A DNA stretch of 64,000 nt. Source: Methylorubrum populi. GTDB taxonomy: Bacteria > Pseudomonadota > Alphaproteobacteria > Rhizobiales > Beijerinckiaceae. Location: the NCBI RefSeq assembly GCF_002355515.1, contig NZ_AP014809.1, positions 2,628,501 through 2,692,500 on the forward strand, read 5' to 3'. Position 1 is the first letter of the stretch. The number at the start of each line of letters is the position of its first letter. Position numbers and translations under genes: made by a program. Of the stretch, positions 38,121 to 47,943 are shown one piece after another. Under the pieces are notes generated by a model that saw only the letters and a list, made by a program, of their open reading frames with translations, did no database searches and was not told the DNA's origin.

Positions 38121-38682
38121 TCCGAGTCTCTCGTACCTTGAGGATCCGTGTCCTGACGAAACCTTTTGCGGAACCGGCGCCGTTGAGAGCCTGCCTCCCG
38201 GTTGGATCGCGTCCGGCGGGTGTTCTTCCCCGCCGCATCCGAGACGTCGATCCACGGAAAGAGCAAGGCGCCAGCCCGACCCCCAAGCGCCCGCGGACGC
38301 TCCGGGCTGCCCTAAGCACGTCGCATGCCAATCATCGCCGTATCGTCACACGGGATCCTGCGGCAAATATGACCGGCGCGGCGGCGCGATCGGAAACGAA
38401 ACGTCTCGAACGTCCCGCGATCACGTGGATTTTTTGCCTTCCGACGGGTGGCAACCGCGAGGCGCGGACGATATCGTCCGCGCCGGCCGGCGAGACCGGC
38501 CGGGGGTGCGAGAGGGGGCCTGTGCCCGGATCAGGAACGAAGTCGCGGACGCCGCGCCTTCGAGATGTCCCGCTTTCCCGATCAGCCCCTCGCGCCGCAG
38601 GAACGGACCGGCTAGACCCGCGCCCGGACCCGGCGGGTGGCCCACCGCCCCGCTCTCAGACTTTGCCGAGGAGACGCACAGC
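38121..38682. other. Divergent control region between glnII and glnA
   Basis: 562 nt without a gene. It carries the upstream regions of both glutamine synthetases. A possible sigma-54-like core (TGG-N11-GGC type, GG-N10-GC) occurs at 38449-38463, about 220 nt before glnA. No clear NtrC site or riboswitch was seen, and no convincing -35/-10 pair. Confidence 0.35.
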
Positions 38683-40092
38683 ATGACTACGGCCGCCGAT
38701 GTGCTGAAGGCCATCAAGGACAACGACGTGAAGTACGTCGACTTCCGCTTCACCGACCCGCGCGGGAAGTGGCAGCACGTGACCTTCGACGTCTCCCTGG
38801 TCGATGACGAGATCTTCCAGGACGGCACGATGTTCGACGGCTCGTCGATCGCCGGCTGGAAGGCGATCAACGAATCCGACATGCTGCTGATGCCGGACCC
38901 GGCGACCGCCTGCATGGATCCGTTCTTCTCCGCCTCCACCATGTCGATCGTCTGCGACGTGCTGGAGCCGTCGACCGGCGAGCCCTATTCCCGCGATCCG
39001 CGCTCGACCGCAAAGCTCGCCGAGGCGTATCTGCGCTCGACCGGCATCGGCGACGACATCTTCGTCGGCCCCGAGGCCGAGTTCTTCGTGTTCGACGACG
39101 TGAAGTTCGGCGCCGACCCCTACCACACGGGTTTTCAGCTCGACTCCACTGAGCTGCCGACCAACGGCTTCACCGATTACGAGGGCGGCAACCTCGGCCA
39201 CCGCGTCCAGACCAAGGGCGGCTACTTCCCCGTCCCGCCGCAGGACTCGGCCCAGGACATGCGCGGCGAGATGCTGGCCGCGATGCAGTCGATGGGCGTG
39301 AAGGTCGAGAAGCACCACCACGAGGTGGCGAGCGCCCAGCACGAGCTCGGCATGAAGTTCGACAAGCTCACCACGCTTGCCGACCACATGCAGATCTACA
39401 AGTACTGCATCCACAACGTCGCGCAGAGCTACGGCAAGTCCGCGACCTTCATGCCCAAGCCCGTCTACGGCGACAACGGCTCCGGCATGCACGTGCACCA
39501 GTCGATCTGGAAGGACGGCAAGCCGCTGTTTGCCGGCGACAAGTATGCCGACCTCAGCCAGGAATGCCTGTGGTACATCGGCGGCATCATCAAGCACGCC
39601 AAGGCGCTGAACGCCTTCACCAACCCGTCCACCAACTCCTACAAGCGTCTGGTGCCGGGCTACGAGGCGCCGGTGCTGCTGGCCTACTCGGCCCGCAACC
39701 GTTCGGCCTCCTGCCGGATTCCGTGGACGACGAACCCGAAGGCCAAGCGCGTCGAGGTCCGCTTCCCCGATCCGATGGCCAACCCCTACCTCGCCTTCTC
39801 GGCGCTGCTGATGGCCGGCCTCGACGGCATCATCAACAAGATCGATCCGGGCCCGGCGATGGACAAGGATCTCTACGACCTGCCCCCGCGCGAGCTGAAG
39901 AAGATCCCGACCGTCTGTGGCTCTCTGCGTGAGGCGCTGCAGAACCTCGACAAGGACCGCGCCTTCCTCAAGGCCGGCGGCGTGTTCTCGGACGACCAGA
40001 TCGATTCGTTCATCGAGCTGAAGATGACCGAGGTGCTGCGCTACGAGATGACCCCGCACCCGATCGAGTTCGTGCAGTACTACTCGCTGTAA
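38683..40092 (+). CDS. glnA: Glutamine synthetase type I
   Basis: A 469-residue dodecameric GSI. Motifs: DGSSIAGW near the N-terminus, [45 protein letters not shown] and [10 protein letters not shown]. The adenylylation loop [11 protein letters not shown] carries the target tyrosine near 398, so P-II/GlnE control is expected. ATG 38683 starts the homologous region; the upstream open frame is non-homologous. Ends with a strong terminator. It is the second of two GS genes in the island. Confidence 0.97.
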   Translation: MTTAADVLKAIKDNDVKYVDFRFTDPRGKWQHVTFDVSLVDDEIFQDGTMFDGSSIAGWKAINESDMLLMPDPATACMDPFFSASTMSIVCDVLEPSTGEPYSRDPRSTAKLAEAYLRSTGIGDDIFVGPEAEFFVFDDVKFGADPYHTGFQLDSTELPTNGFTDYEGGNLGHRVQTKGGYFPVPPQDSAQDMRGEMLAAMQSMGVKVEKHHHEVASAQHELGMKFDKLTTLADHMQIYKYCIHNVAQSYGKSATFMPKPVYGDNGSGMHVHQSIWKDGKPLFAGDKYADLSQECLWYIGGIIKHAKALNAFTNPSTNSYKRLVPGYEAPVLLAYSARNRSASCRIPWTTNPKAKRVEVRFPDPMANPYLAFSALLMAGLDGIINKIDPGPAMDKDLYDLPPRELKKIPTVCGSLREALQNLDKDRAFLKAGGVFSDDQIDSFIELKMTEVLRYEMTPHPIEFVQYYSL

Positions 40093-40120
40093 GAATTTCT
40101 TCGCGCAGCGTTTTGCCGCC

Positions 40121-40156
40121 GGCACCGGAGCCTTCGAGGCTCCGGTGCCTTTTTTG
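40121..40156 (+). terminator. Terminator of glnA
   Basis: 12-bp perfect stem GGCACCGGAGCC / GGCTCCGGTGCC, loop TTCGA, followed by TTTTTTT. It lies 28 nt after the glnA stop. Confidence 0.95.
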
Positions 40157-40223
40157 TTGGGGAATGCTTGACGCTGGCAGCCGAGACGGGACGAGGTGGC
40201 TCATCCGATCGGGAGCCCTGCCC

Positions 40224-40802
40224 ATGACCCTTACCGTCCCCGTGATCCTCGGTTCCGTGCGCGCGGACCGCGCCGGCATCCGCGCCGCCCGCTTCCTCGC
40301 CGGGCAACTCGAAACCCGCGGCCACGCGGCGCCCTTGGTCGATCCGGCCGAGCTGAAGTTCCCGCTCCTCGACCGGATGTACAAGGAGTATCCCAAGGGC
40401 GAGGCGCCCGAGCCGCTGGAGCGACTGGCGACGCTGTTTCGCGGGGCGGACGCCTTCGTGATCGTCTCGGCCGAGTACAACCACTCGATCCCGCCCGCAC
40501 TCTCCAACACCCTCGACCACTTCCTGGAGGAGTATTTCTGGCGGCCCTCCGCCATCTGCTGCTACTCGGCCGGGCAGTATGGCGGCGTTCGCGCGGCGAT
40601 GCAGTTGCGGGCGATGCTGGCCGAACTCGGCACGCCGAGCATTCCCTCGCTCCTGCCGATTCCGCGCATCCAGAAGGCGCTGAGCGAGGCGGGCGAGCCC
40701 GCCGAGGACTGGCTCGGCCGGGCCGCAAAGAAGTTTCTCGACGAGCTGACGTGGTACGCCGAGGCGCTGAAGGCGAAGCGGGCGGGCGGCACGCCGTACT
40801 GA
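40224..40802 (+). CDS. NADPH-dependent FMN reductase family protein
   Basis: A 192-residue flavodoxin-like oxidoreductase from ATG 40224. The FMN phosphate loop is GSVRADRAGIRAA, followed by VSAEYNHSIPPALSNTLDHF, the family's second signature, and CYSAGQYGGVRAAMQL. Members reduce FMN, quinones, azo dyes or chromate with NAD(P)H. Electron acceptor here unknown. It follows the glnA terminator and probably has its own promoter. Confidence 0.88.
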   Translation: MTLTVPVILGSVRADRAGIRAARFLAGQLETRGHAAPLVDPAELKFPLLDRMYKEYPKGEAPEPLERLATLFRGADAFVIVSAEYNHSIPPALSNTLDHFLEEYFWRPSAICCYSAGQYGGVRAAMQLRAMLAELGTPSIPSLLPIPRIQKALSEAGEPAEDWLGRAAKKFLDELTWYAEALKAKRAGGTPY

Positions 40803-40863
40803 ACCGCGCGCACGGCACTCCGTTTGCTCTCCTCGGAATGCACAACCTGAGGACGAAGAGCGC

Positions 40864-41202
40864 ATGAACACGAGTGTGGACAGGGTCAGGGATGCATTGG
40901 CCGAGCTGATCAAGGCGGCGCTCGTCTCCGACGACGGCAGGAGCCTCGCCTTCCGGCAGGCGGCGGCGGAGAAGCTGGCGGGGCTCGCCGCCGATCCGCC
41001 GCCGGCCGATGCGGTGCGGATCGACGGCGCCTGGACCCTGGCGGTCCGCGCGGCGGAGGCGCCCGAGCTTCAGCCGGAGGAGGGGCAAGTGAACCTGACC
41101 TTGCCGCGGTCGGCGCCCTTCGCTCTCGAAGATCTGACGAGCCGAGGATTCGACGTGGACACGGCCGTCGAAACGATCCGGAAATCCGCCTCGACCGGCT
41201 GA
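40864..41202 (+). CDS. Hypothetical protein
   Basis: A 112-residue, soluble protein with no recognised domain. The N-terminal half is helical (VDRVRDALAELIKAAL, FRQAAAEKLAGL). The C-terminal half ends with LEDLTSRGFDVDTAVETIRKSA. It starts at ATG 40864, 61 nt after the flavin reductase gene. Codon use is like that of its neighbours, so it is likely real. Confidence 0.55.
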   Translation: MNTSVDRVRDALAELIKAALVSDDGRSLAFRQAAAEKLAGLAADPPPADAVRIDGAWTLAVRAAEAPELQPEEGQVNLTLPRSAPFALEDLTSRGFDVDTAVETIRKSASTG

Positions 41203-41359
41203 GCAGGGGGCCGAAGCTGTTCACGGACGACGCCGAAACGTTGTCCTGGGCGCTGCGAGAGCCCATCTTCGTCGGACATCGGGACCCATCACGGTCTCTC
41301 CGATCATCGAATCTTCAGCGCGTCGAGCCCGTCCGGGCCGGCGCGGCGAGCCCGACTCC

Positions 41360-43717
41360 TTGGCCAGACGCATCAATCCGAAGGCGGGTGCCCCCGCTCT
41401 TCCCTCCCGCGAGCAGATCCTCGCCTTCATCACCGAGACGCCCGGAAAGGTCGGCAAGCGCGAGATCGCCAAAGCCTTCGGGATCTCGGGCGCCGACAAG
41501 ATCGGTCTCAAGGCGATCCTGAAGGAGATCGAGGCCGACGGCGCGCTCGACCGCGACCGCGGCGGGTTCCGCAAGGGCGGCAGCCTGCCGCCCGTGGTTC
41601 TCGCCGACATCGTCTCGCGCGACCGCGATGGCGACCTGATCGCGCGCCCGGCGCAGTGGGAGGGCGGGGGCGAGGCGCCGAAAATCGCCGTCGAGGTGCC
41701 CCGCGCCGGCCGCAAGGGCAACCGCCCGGCGCCCGGCCTCGGCGACCGGGCGCTGATCCGCGTCGCACCCGATCCGGAGGCGCCGGGCCGCTATACCGGC
41801 CGGGTCATCAAGGTGATCGGCAAGAACCGTGCGGAAGTGATCGGCGTCTATCGCGCCGGGCGCGACGGCGGGCGCCTGCTCCCCGTCGAGAAGAAGTCTC
41901 AAGGGAAAGAGATCGCGATTCCCGCCGGCGAGGAGGGCGAGGCCAGGGACGGCGATCTCGTCAGCGTCGCGGTGGAGCGCGAGACCCGTTTCGGCCTGCC
42001 CCGCGGGCGGGTGACGGAGCGTCTCGGCACGCTCGGCTCCGAGAAGGCGGTGAGCCTGATCGCGCTGCACCTCCACAACATTCCTCACGTCTTCCCGGCG
42101 GCGGTGCTGGCCGAGGCCGACGCGGCCAAGCGCGCGACCAAGCGCGGCCGGGAGGATTGGCGCGATGCGCCGCTCGTCACCATCGACCCGCCCGACGCCA
42201 AGGACCACGACGACGCGGTGATGGCGGAAGCTGATCCCGATCCGGCCAATGCGGGCGGCTTCGTCGTCACCGTCGCGATCGCCGACGTGGCCGCCTATAT
42301 CCGCCCGGATTCGGCCCTCGACCGCGAGGCGCTCCTGCGGGGCAACTCGGTCTACTTCCCCGACCGGGTGGTGCCGATGCTGCCCGAGCGGATCTCGAAC
42401 GATCTCTGTTCGCTCCGCGAGGGCGAGGACCGCCCGGCGCTCGCCGTGCGGATGATCATCGGCGCCGACGGGGTGAAGCGGAGCCACAGCTTCCACCGCA
42501 TCCTGATGCGCTCGCATGCCAAGCTCGCTTACGCCCAGGCGCAGGCCGCCATCGACGGCAGGCCGGACGAGAAGTCGGGGCCGGTCCTGGAGACGGCGCT
42601 TCGCCCGCTCTACGCCGCCTACGAGGCGATGAAGCGGGCCCGCGATGCCCGCGGACCGCTCGCCCTCGACCTGCCCGAGCGCAAGGTGCTCCTCAACGCG
42701 GAAGGCGGCGTCGATCGGGTGATCGTGCCGGAGCGGCTGGAGGCGCACCGGCTGATCGAGGAGTTCATGATCCAGGCCAACGTTGCCGCGGCCGAAACTC
42801 TGGAGAAGGCGGGCTCGCCGCTGATCTACCGCGTCCACGACGAGCCGGCCCTGGAGAAGATGCGCGCGCTGTCCGAAGTGCTCGCCTCGGTCGGCGTCAA
42901 GATGACCAAGGCCGGCGCCCTGCGGCCCGACCTGTTCAACCGCATCCTCGCCCAGGTGGCCGAGACCGAGCACGCCCCGTTCATCAACGAGGTGGTGCTG
43001 CGTTCGCAGGCACAGGCGATCTACGCTGCACAGAATTTGGGCCATTTCGGCCTGAACCTGCGTCGCTACGCCCACTTCACCTCGCCCATCCGCCGCTACG
43101 CAGATCTTATCGTCCACCGCGCCCTCGTGCGTGCCTGCGGATTGGGCAAGGACGGTCTGCCCGGCGACACAACACCGGGGATGCTCGATGCGGTGTCCGA
43201 GCAGATCTCCGCGGCCGAGCGCCGGGCAATGGCGGCGGAGCGCGAGACCATCGACCGGCTGATCGCCGGCTACCTCGCCGACCGGGTCGGCGCGACCTTC
43301 TCGGGGCGGATCTCCGGGGTGACGCGCTCCGGGCTGTTCGTGAAGCTCGACGAGACCGGTGCGGACGGCTTCGTGCCGGTCTCCACCATCGGCCACGAAT
43401 ATTACCGCCACGACGAGGCCCTGCACGCCCTCGTCGGCGACCGCAGCGGCGAGACCTACCGCCTCGGCGACACCGTCGAGGTCCGTCTCGTGGAAGCGGC
43501 GGCGGTGGCCGGGGCGCTGCGCTTCGAGATCCTCTCGGAAGGGCGCAGCCGCGCCGGAGCGAGGGGAGGCGGGATCAAGCGGAGTGGGTTCAAGGCAAAG
43601 CCCGGCAAGGCTGGCGCGAAGGCCAAAGGCAAAGCCGCCCCCGGCAAGCCGCGCCCGGGCAAGGAATCGGCGTCCGAGGGCGAGGCGGCGCGGCGCCACC
43701 GCGGCTCGCGCCGCTGA
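41360..43717 (+). CDS. rnr: Ribonuclease R
   Basis: A 785-residue 3'-5' exoribonuclease that degrades structured RNA. Order: N-terminal winged-helix (EQILAFITETPGKVGKREIAKAF), cold-shock/OB domains, RNB catalytic domain with TIDPPDAKDHDDAV (magnesium-binding Asp cluster) and NVAAAETLEK, C-terminal S1 domain (GATFSGRISGVTRSGLFVKL), and a Lys/Arg/Gly-rich tail. The start is a TTG at 41360, the only start codon close to where homology begins. Confidence 0.95.
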   Translation: MARRINPKAGAPALPSREQILAFITETPGKVGKREIAKAFGISGADKIGLKAILKEIEADGALDRDRGGFRKGGSLPPVVLADIVSRDRDGDLIARPAQWEGGGEAPKIAVEVPRAGRKGNRPAPGLGDRALIRVAPDPEAPGRYTGRVIKVIGKNRAEVIGVYRAGRDGGRLLPVEKKSQGKEIAIPAGEEGEARDGDLVSVAVERETRFGLPRGRVTERLGTLGSEKAVSLIALHLHNIPHVFPAAVLAEADAAKRATKRGREDWRDAPLVTIDPPDAKDHDDAVMAEADPDPANAGGFVVTVAIADVAAYIRPDSALDREALLRGNSVYFPDRVVPMLPERISNDLCSLREGEDRPALAVRMIIGADGVKRSHSFHRILMRSHAKLAYAQAQAAIDGRPDEKSGPVLETALRPLYAAYEAMKRARDARGPLALDLPERKVLLNAEGGVDRVIVPERLEAHRLIEEFMIQANVAAAETLEKAGSPLIYRVHDEPALEKMRALSEVLASVGVKMTKAGALRPDLFNRILAQVAETEHAPFINEVVLRSQAQAIYAAQNLGHFGLNLRRYAHFTSPIRRYADLIVHRALVRACGLGKDGLPGDTTPGMLDAVSEQISAAERRAMAAERETIDRLIAGYLADRVGATFSGRISGVTRSGLFVKLDETGADGFVPVSTIGHEYYRHDEALHALVGDRSGETYRLGDTVEVRLVEAAAVAGALRFEILSEGRSRAGARGGGIKRSGFKAKPGKAGAKAKGKAAPGKPRPGKESASEGEAARRHRGSRR

Positions 43718-43740
43718 GCGGAAGCGGCTAGAGTCGGGCC

Positions 43741-44244
43741 ATGGAAACCTATCTTTCCCCTCCGGCGCCGTCTCCCCAGGAGCGGACGCGGCTGGTCCCG
43801 GCCATGGCCCGCGGCTTCCTCAACCGCTGCCCGCATTGCGGACAGGGCCGTATGTTCGGGCGCTTCCTCAAGGTGCGGCCGGCCTGCGAGTCCTGCGGCC
43901 TGGAGATGGAAGGCCACCGGGCCGACGACCTGCCGCCCTATCTCGTCATCTTCCTCGTCGGCCACATCGTCGGCTACCTCGTGCTCGAGGTCGAGATGGG
44001 CTACGACGTGCCGCTCGGGATCTCGCTCACCGTCTGGCCGCTGCTGACCCTCGTCCTCGCGCTGGGGCTTCTTCAACCGGTCAAGGGCGCGGTGATCGGC
44101 CTGCAATACACGTTCGGCATGCACGGCTTCGGCAAGGCGCCGCCCGCGCGCGGCGGGACCGGCACGGGGGAGAGACGCGGCGGTGACGCAGGAAGCGACG
44201 CGGGAAGCACGGCAGGCGGCGCTCCTGAACTCGGATCGGCTTGA
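43741..44244 (+). CDS. DUF983 family membrane protein
   Basis: A 167-residue protein. The N-terminal half has a zinc-ribbon-like CPHC and CESC pair (RCPHCGQGRMFGRF, RPACESCGLE). Two TM helices follow (PPYLVIFLVGHIVGYLVL and VWPLLTLVLALGLLQPV). The tail is Gly/Ala/Ser-rich. DUF983 (COG5349) members are inner-membrane proteins of unknown function common in alphaproteobacteria, often near heme/copper oxidase or Nudix genes. It lies 23 nt after rnr, and its end overlaps the Nudix start by 62 nt. Confidence 0.85.
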   Translation: METYLSPPAPSPQERTRLVPAMARGFLNRCPHCGQGRMFGRFLKVRPACESCGLEMEGHRADDLPPYLVIFLVGHIVGYLVLEVEMGYDVPLGISLTVWPLLTLVLALGLLQPVKGAVIGLQYTFGMHGFGKAPPARGGTGTGERRGGDAGSDAGSTAGGAPELGSA

Positions 44245-44959
44245 CCCGGACGGGCGAGATCCATCCGCCTCTCCGCCCCGCCTGCGCCCGCGCGATGCCG
44301 CGACCCTGATCGTCCTCGACCGGTCGCGGAAGCGGCTGAAGGTGCTGATGGGCCGCCGCCATGCCGGCCTCGCCTTCATGGGCGGCAAGTTCGTATTCCC
44401 CGGTGGGCGGATCGAGACGTCCGATCGGCTGATGCCGGTGGCCGGCGCCCTGTCGCAGCGGGCCGACGACGCCCTGCGCGCCAAGCTGCCCCGCGCGCCC
44501 CATCATCTCGGCCGCTCGCTCGCCCTCGCCGCGATCCGCGAGACCTACGAGGAGACCGGCCTTCTCATCGGCACCCGCGATTACGGGCCGCCGGAGACGG
44601 CGCCGGAAGGCGCGTGGCGGGCGTTCCACGAGGAGGGGGTGATGCCCGACCTCGAAGCTCTGCATCTCGTGGCACGGGCGATCACGCCACCCAAGCGCGT
44701 GCGGCGCTTCGATACCCGCTTCTTCGCCGTCGACCGGAGGGCGGTGGCCGCCGAGCGGCCCGGCATCGTCGGGCCCGATGCCGAACTCACCGAGCTGGCC
44801 TGGGTCGATCTGGCCGCGGCGCGCAAGCTCGATCTGCCGCGCATCACCCGGGTGATCCTCGACGATCTGGAGGCGGCGGCGGAAGCCGGCTTTCCGCCCT
44901 ACCGGCCGATTCCGTTCTACTTCGAGCGCCGCGGCAAGGGGCTGCGGGAGGAAATCTGA
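44183..44959 (+). CDS. NUDIX hydrolase
   Basis: A 258-residue Nudix-fold pyrophosphohydrolase. The Nudix box is degenerate but visible: preceded by FMGGKFVFPGG, the core is AIRETYEETGLLIG (RExxEExGxx). There is a C-terminal extension (ELTELAWVDLAAARKLDLPRITR). Alphaproteobacterial relatives occur in this rnr-DUF983-Nudix order. The start is a GTG at 44183 inside the DUF983 gene. Substrate unknown. Confidence 0.84.
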   Translation: MTQEATREARQAALLNSDRLDPDGRDPSASPPRLRPRDAATLIVLDRSRKRLKVLMGRRHAGLAFMGGKFVFPGGRIETSDRLMPVAGALSQRADDALRAKLPRAPHHLGRSLALAAIRETYEETGLLIGTRDYGPPETAPEGAWRAFHEEGVMPDLEALHLVARAITPPKRVRRFDTRFFAVDRRAVAAERPGIVGPDAELTELAWVDLAAARKLDLPRITRVILDDLEAAAEAGFPPYRPIPFYFERRGKGLREEI

Positions 44960-45089
44960 ACCGGACGGGTCTCACGTCCTCCACGGTACGCGCCCCACCC
45001 GAAATGCACCATTTGATCGTGCGCAAAGCAAAAGGGGTTTCTTAAGGACGATCAGGCACCTTGTGACGGTCTCCGGAGCCTGATCGCTG

Positions 45090-47054
45090 ATGCTTGCCGC
45101 CTTCCGTCGCTCCGATGCCGCGTCCGTCTTCGACGCCTTGAGCCGCTCGCAGGCGGTCATCACCTTCGCCGTCGACGGGACGGTCCTCGACGCGAACGAC
45201 AACTTCCTCAGCCTGATGGGCTACCGGCTCGCCGAGATACGCGGGCAGCATCACCGGCTGTTCGTCGACCCACAGGAGGCGGGCAGCCCCGAGTACGAGG
45301 CGTTCTGGCAGGGCCTGCGGCACGGCGAATTCCGGACGGCGGCCTATGGACGCCTCGCCAAGGACGGCCGCAAGGTCTGGATCCGGGCCAGCTACAACCC
45401 GGTTCTCGACGCCGCCGGCCGGGTCCGGAAGATCGTCAAATTCGCCCTCGACGTGACGACCGAGCGCCTCGCCGCCGCCGAGACGGCCGGCCAGATCGCC
45501 GCGATCGGACGCTCGCAGGCGGTCATCCAGTTCGACCTCGACGGAACAGTGCGCAGCGCCAACGCCAATTTTCTCGACGCCCTCGGCTACGCAGCGCACG
45601 AGGTGGAGGGCCGCCATCACAGCCTGTTCGTGGGAGCGGAGGAGGCGGCCTCCGCCGAGTACCGCGCCTTCTGGGAGGCTCTCGCCCGCGGCGAGTACCG
45701 GGCCGGCGAGTTCCGGCGCGTCGGTAAGGACGGGCGCGATGTCTGGATCCAGGCGACCTACAACCCGATCCTCGATCCCTCCGGGCGCCCGTTCAAGGTC
45801 GTGAAGTACGCCACCGACATCACGGAGGCGAAGCGCGCCGCCGCCGACATGGCGGGGAAGGTCGAGGCGGCCCGTCGCTCGCAGGCCGTCATCGAGTTCG
45901 ACATGAAGGGCACGGTCCTCGATGCCAACGACAACTTCCTGGATGCCCTGGGCTACACCCTTCCCGAGGTACAGGGCCGGCACCACCGGATGTTCGTCAC
46001 GCCCGACTACGCCGCGAGCCCGGCCTACGCCCATTTCTGGGCGACGCTGCGGGCCGGACAGTTCACCTCGGCCGTCTACCAGCGGGTGGGCAAGAACGGC
46101 CGCGAGGTCTGGATCCAGGCCTCTTACAACCCGGTCCTCGACGCGGCGGGGCGCCCGTTCAAGGTCGTCAAATACGCCTTCGACATCAGCCAGAGCATGG
46201 CGGTGCGCGCCAGCGCCCTCACCATGGCCGAGCAGACGCTGGGCCGGGTGCGGACGGTGGCGGGAGCGTCGCAGGAGATGCACCGGATCTCGGCCTCCAT
46301 CGCCGAGCAGATGAACCGCTCGCACGAGGCGGTGGGCGACATCCAGGCCCGCATGAGCGCCGCCGGTGCGCTCTCGGCCAAGCTCGACGATGCGGCCGCC
46401 GCGATGACCGGCGTGGTCGAGGTCATCACCGGCATCGCCGAGCAGATCAACCTACTCGCCCTCAACGCCACGATCGAGGCGGCCCGTGCGGGCGCGGCCG
46501 GCCGCGGCTTCGCCGTCGTCGCCACCGAGGTGAAGAGCCTCGCCGAGCAGGCGCGCTCGGCCACCGCCCGAATCACCGGCGAGATCGGCGCCATGCAGGC
46601 GGTCTCGCGGGACGTCGGCACGGCGCTGGTCTCCACCGCCGCCGTGGTCGACACGGTGCAGGGCTTCATCGCGCAGACGACCGCGGACAGTGAGCGGCAG
46701 CGCGCGACGACCGGTCAGGTCAACACCGACATGCAGGCCACCGCCACGAGCGTGGCGGAGTTCGCGAGTCGTCTCGACGCCTGGAACGTCGGCTTGGAGG
46801 AACGGCGCGGCGAGGTGCGACATCGGACGGCGCTGTCCGGCCACGTCGCCTTCGTGCCGGAGGGCGGACGCAGGGCCGGCGAGCCGCAGAGCCTGCCCTG
46901 CACGGTGCTTAACCTCTCCGAGGGCGGCGCCAAGCTGGCGATCGACGCTGCGGACCTGCCGGAGACCTTCACCCTCCATCTCGACGGCGAACCGCCCCGG
47001 CGCTGCCGGGTGGCGCGCCGCACCGATGACGGAGTCGGCGTTCAGTTCGTCTGA
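45090..47054 (+). CDS. Cytoplasmic methyl-accepting chemotaxis-type protein: 3 PAS + MCP + PilZ-like
   Basis: A 654-residue soluble receptor with no TM segment. Three homologous PAS/PAC units come first (about 10-125, 130-245, 255-365). Each has a HHRLFV/HHSLFV/HHRMFV core and a GR.VWI.A.YNP.LD...R..K block, implying tandem duplication. Then an MCP signalling domain (about 375-560) with the hairpin tip [21 protein letters not shown]. The C-terminal 85 residues look like a PilZ domain (RGEVRHR and NLSEGG), which binds c-di-GMP. PAS units of this type commonly hold heme or flavin. Ligand unknown. Confidence 0.88.
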   Translation: MLAAFRRSDAASVFDALSRSQAVITFAVDGTVLDANDNFLSLMGYRLAEIRGQHHRLFVDPQEAGSPEYEAFWQGLRHGEFRTAAYGRLAKDGRKVWIRASYNPVLDAAGRVRKIVKFALDVTTERLAAAETAGQIAAIGRSQAVIQFDLDGTVRSANANFLDALGYAAHEVEGRHHSLFVGAEEAASAEYRAFWEALARGEYRAGEFRRVGKDGRDVWIQATYNPILDPSGRPFKVVKYATDITEAKRAAADMAGKVEAARRSQAVIEFDMKGTVLDANDNFLDALGYTLPEVQGRHHRMFVTPDYAASPAYAHFWATLRAGQFTSAVYQRVGKNGREVWIQASYNPVLDAAGRPFKVVKYAFDISQSMAVRASALTMAEQTLGRVRTVAGASQEMHRISASIAEQMNRSHEAVGDIQARMSAAGALSAKLDDAAAAMTGVVEVITGIAEQINLLALNATIEAARAGAAGRGFAVVATEVKSLAEQARSATARITGEIGAMQAVSRDVGTALVSTAAVVDTVQGFIAQTTADSERQRATTGQVNTDMQATATSVAEFASRLDAWNVGLEERRGEVRHRTALSGHVAFVPEGGRRAGEPQSLPCTVLNLSEGGAKLAIDAADLPETFTLHLDGEPPRRCRVARRTDDGVGVQFV

Positions 47055-47067
47055 TCCGAAAGCCCCA

Positions 47068-47937
47068 TCACCCGCGGGCGTCGGAGATCAGCGCGGCCAG
47101 CCCCTCGCGATAGGTCGGGAAGGCGAGTTGCACGCCCAACTCCTCGCGGATCAGCCGGTTTCGCACCCGCTTGTTCTCGCCGTAGAAGCTGCGGGCCATC
47201 GGGCTCAGGTCGGCGGTCTCGAAATCGATCTCGGGCGGCAGCGGCAATCCGGTGAGTGCTGCCGCGTGCTCGGTCACGGTCTGCGGCGGCGCCGGCTCGT
47301 CGTCGGTGACGTTGTAGACCGCGCCCGGCCGCGGACGCTCGATCGAGGCGGCGAGCGTCGCGGCGATGTCGTCCACGTGGATGCGGTTGAACACCTGACC
47401 CGGCTTGACGATGCGTTGGGTGCGCCCCTCGCGCAGCTTCACGATCGGGTTGCGGCCGGGGCCGTAGATGCCCGACAGGCGAAACACCTGCACCGCCTTG
47501 CCGGTCTCGGCCCCGAGCGCGAGCCAGGCGTTCTCGACGGCGAGGCGGTCGCGGGAGCGTGCGCTCTTCGGCGCGGCGGGGGTCGTTTCATCGATCCAGG
47601 CGCCGCCGTGATCGCCGTAGACACCGATGGTCGAGAGATAGCCGATCCAGCGGATGCGGCTCCCCGCGATCGCGTCGCGGTAGCGGACGAGCACCGTGTC
47701 GCCGTCCCGGCCGGGCGGAGCGGAGATCAGCAGCACATCAGTATCGGCCAGCTCTTCGGCGATGCGGGGATCGTCGGTCTCAGGCCCGAAAGCGCGGACG
47801 GTGAACCCGGTCTCGGCCGCGAGGCTTTTCGCCCGTTCGGGCTCGGTCACCGTCGCCCGCACCGTGTCGAAGCGGGCCAGTTCGCGCTCGGCGAAATGCC
47901 GGGCGGAGAAGCCGAGGCCGAAGACGAACAGGTTCAT
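47068..47937 (-). CDS. NAD(P)-binding epimerase/SDR-like protein (YeeZ type)
   Basis: A 289-residue Rossmann protein. The N-terminal GxGxxx motif is VFGLGFSARHFAE. Typical extended-SDR elements follow: YLSTIGVYGDHGG, RLSGIYGPGRNP (with Tyr), and FNRIHVDDIAATL. The active-site Tyr-x-x-x-Lys is not obvious, so it may bind nucleotide without classical SDR chemistry. It lies 6 nt downstream of queG, on the same strand. Confidence 0.83.
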   Translation of the reverse strand: MNLFVFGLGFSARHFAERELARFDTVRATVTEPERAKSLAAETGFTVRAFGPETDDPRIAEELADTDVLLISAPPGRDGDTVLVRYRDAIAGSRIRWIGYLSTIGVYGDHGGAWIDETTPAAPKSARSRDRLAVENAWLALGAETGKAVQVFRLSGIYGPGRNPIVKLREGRTQRIVKPGQVFNRIHVDDIAATLAASIERPRPGAVYNVTDDEPAPPQTVTEHAAALTGLPLPPEIDFETADLSPMARSFYGENKRVRNRLIREELGVQLAFPTYREGLAALISDARG

Positions 47938-47943
47938 GCGGTG

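Noticed and set aside
38449..38463. Sigma-54 promoter of glnA
   Set aside because: Only the GG-N10-GC spacing fits; the -12 part lacks TTGC. It is noted in the intergenic entry but not reported as a promoter.
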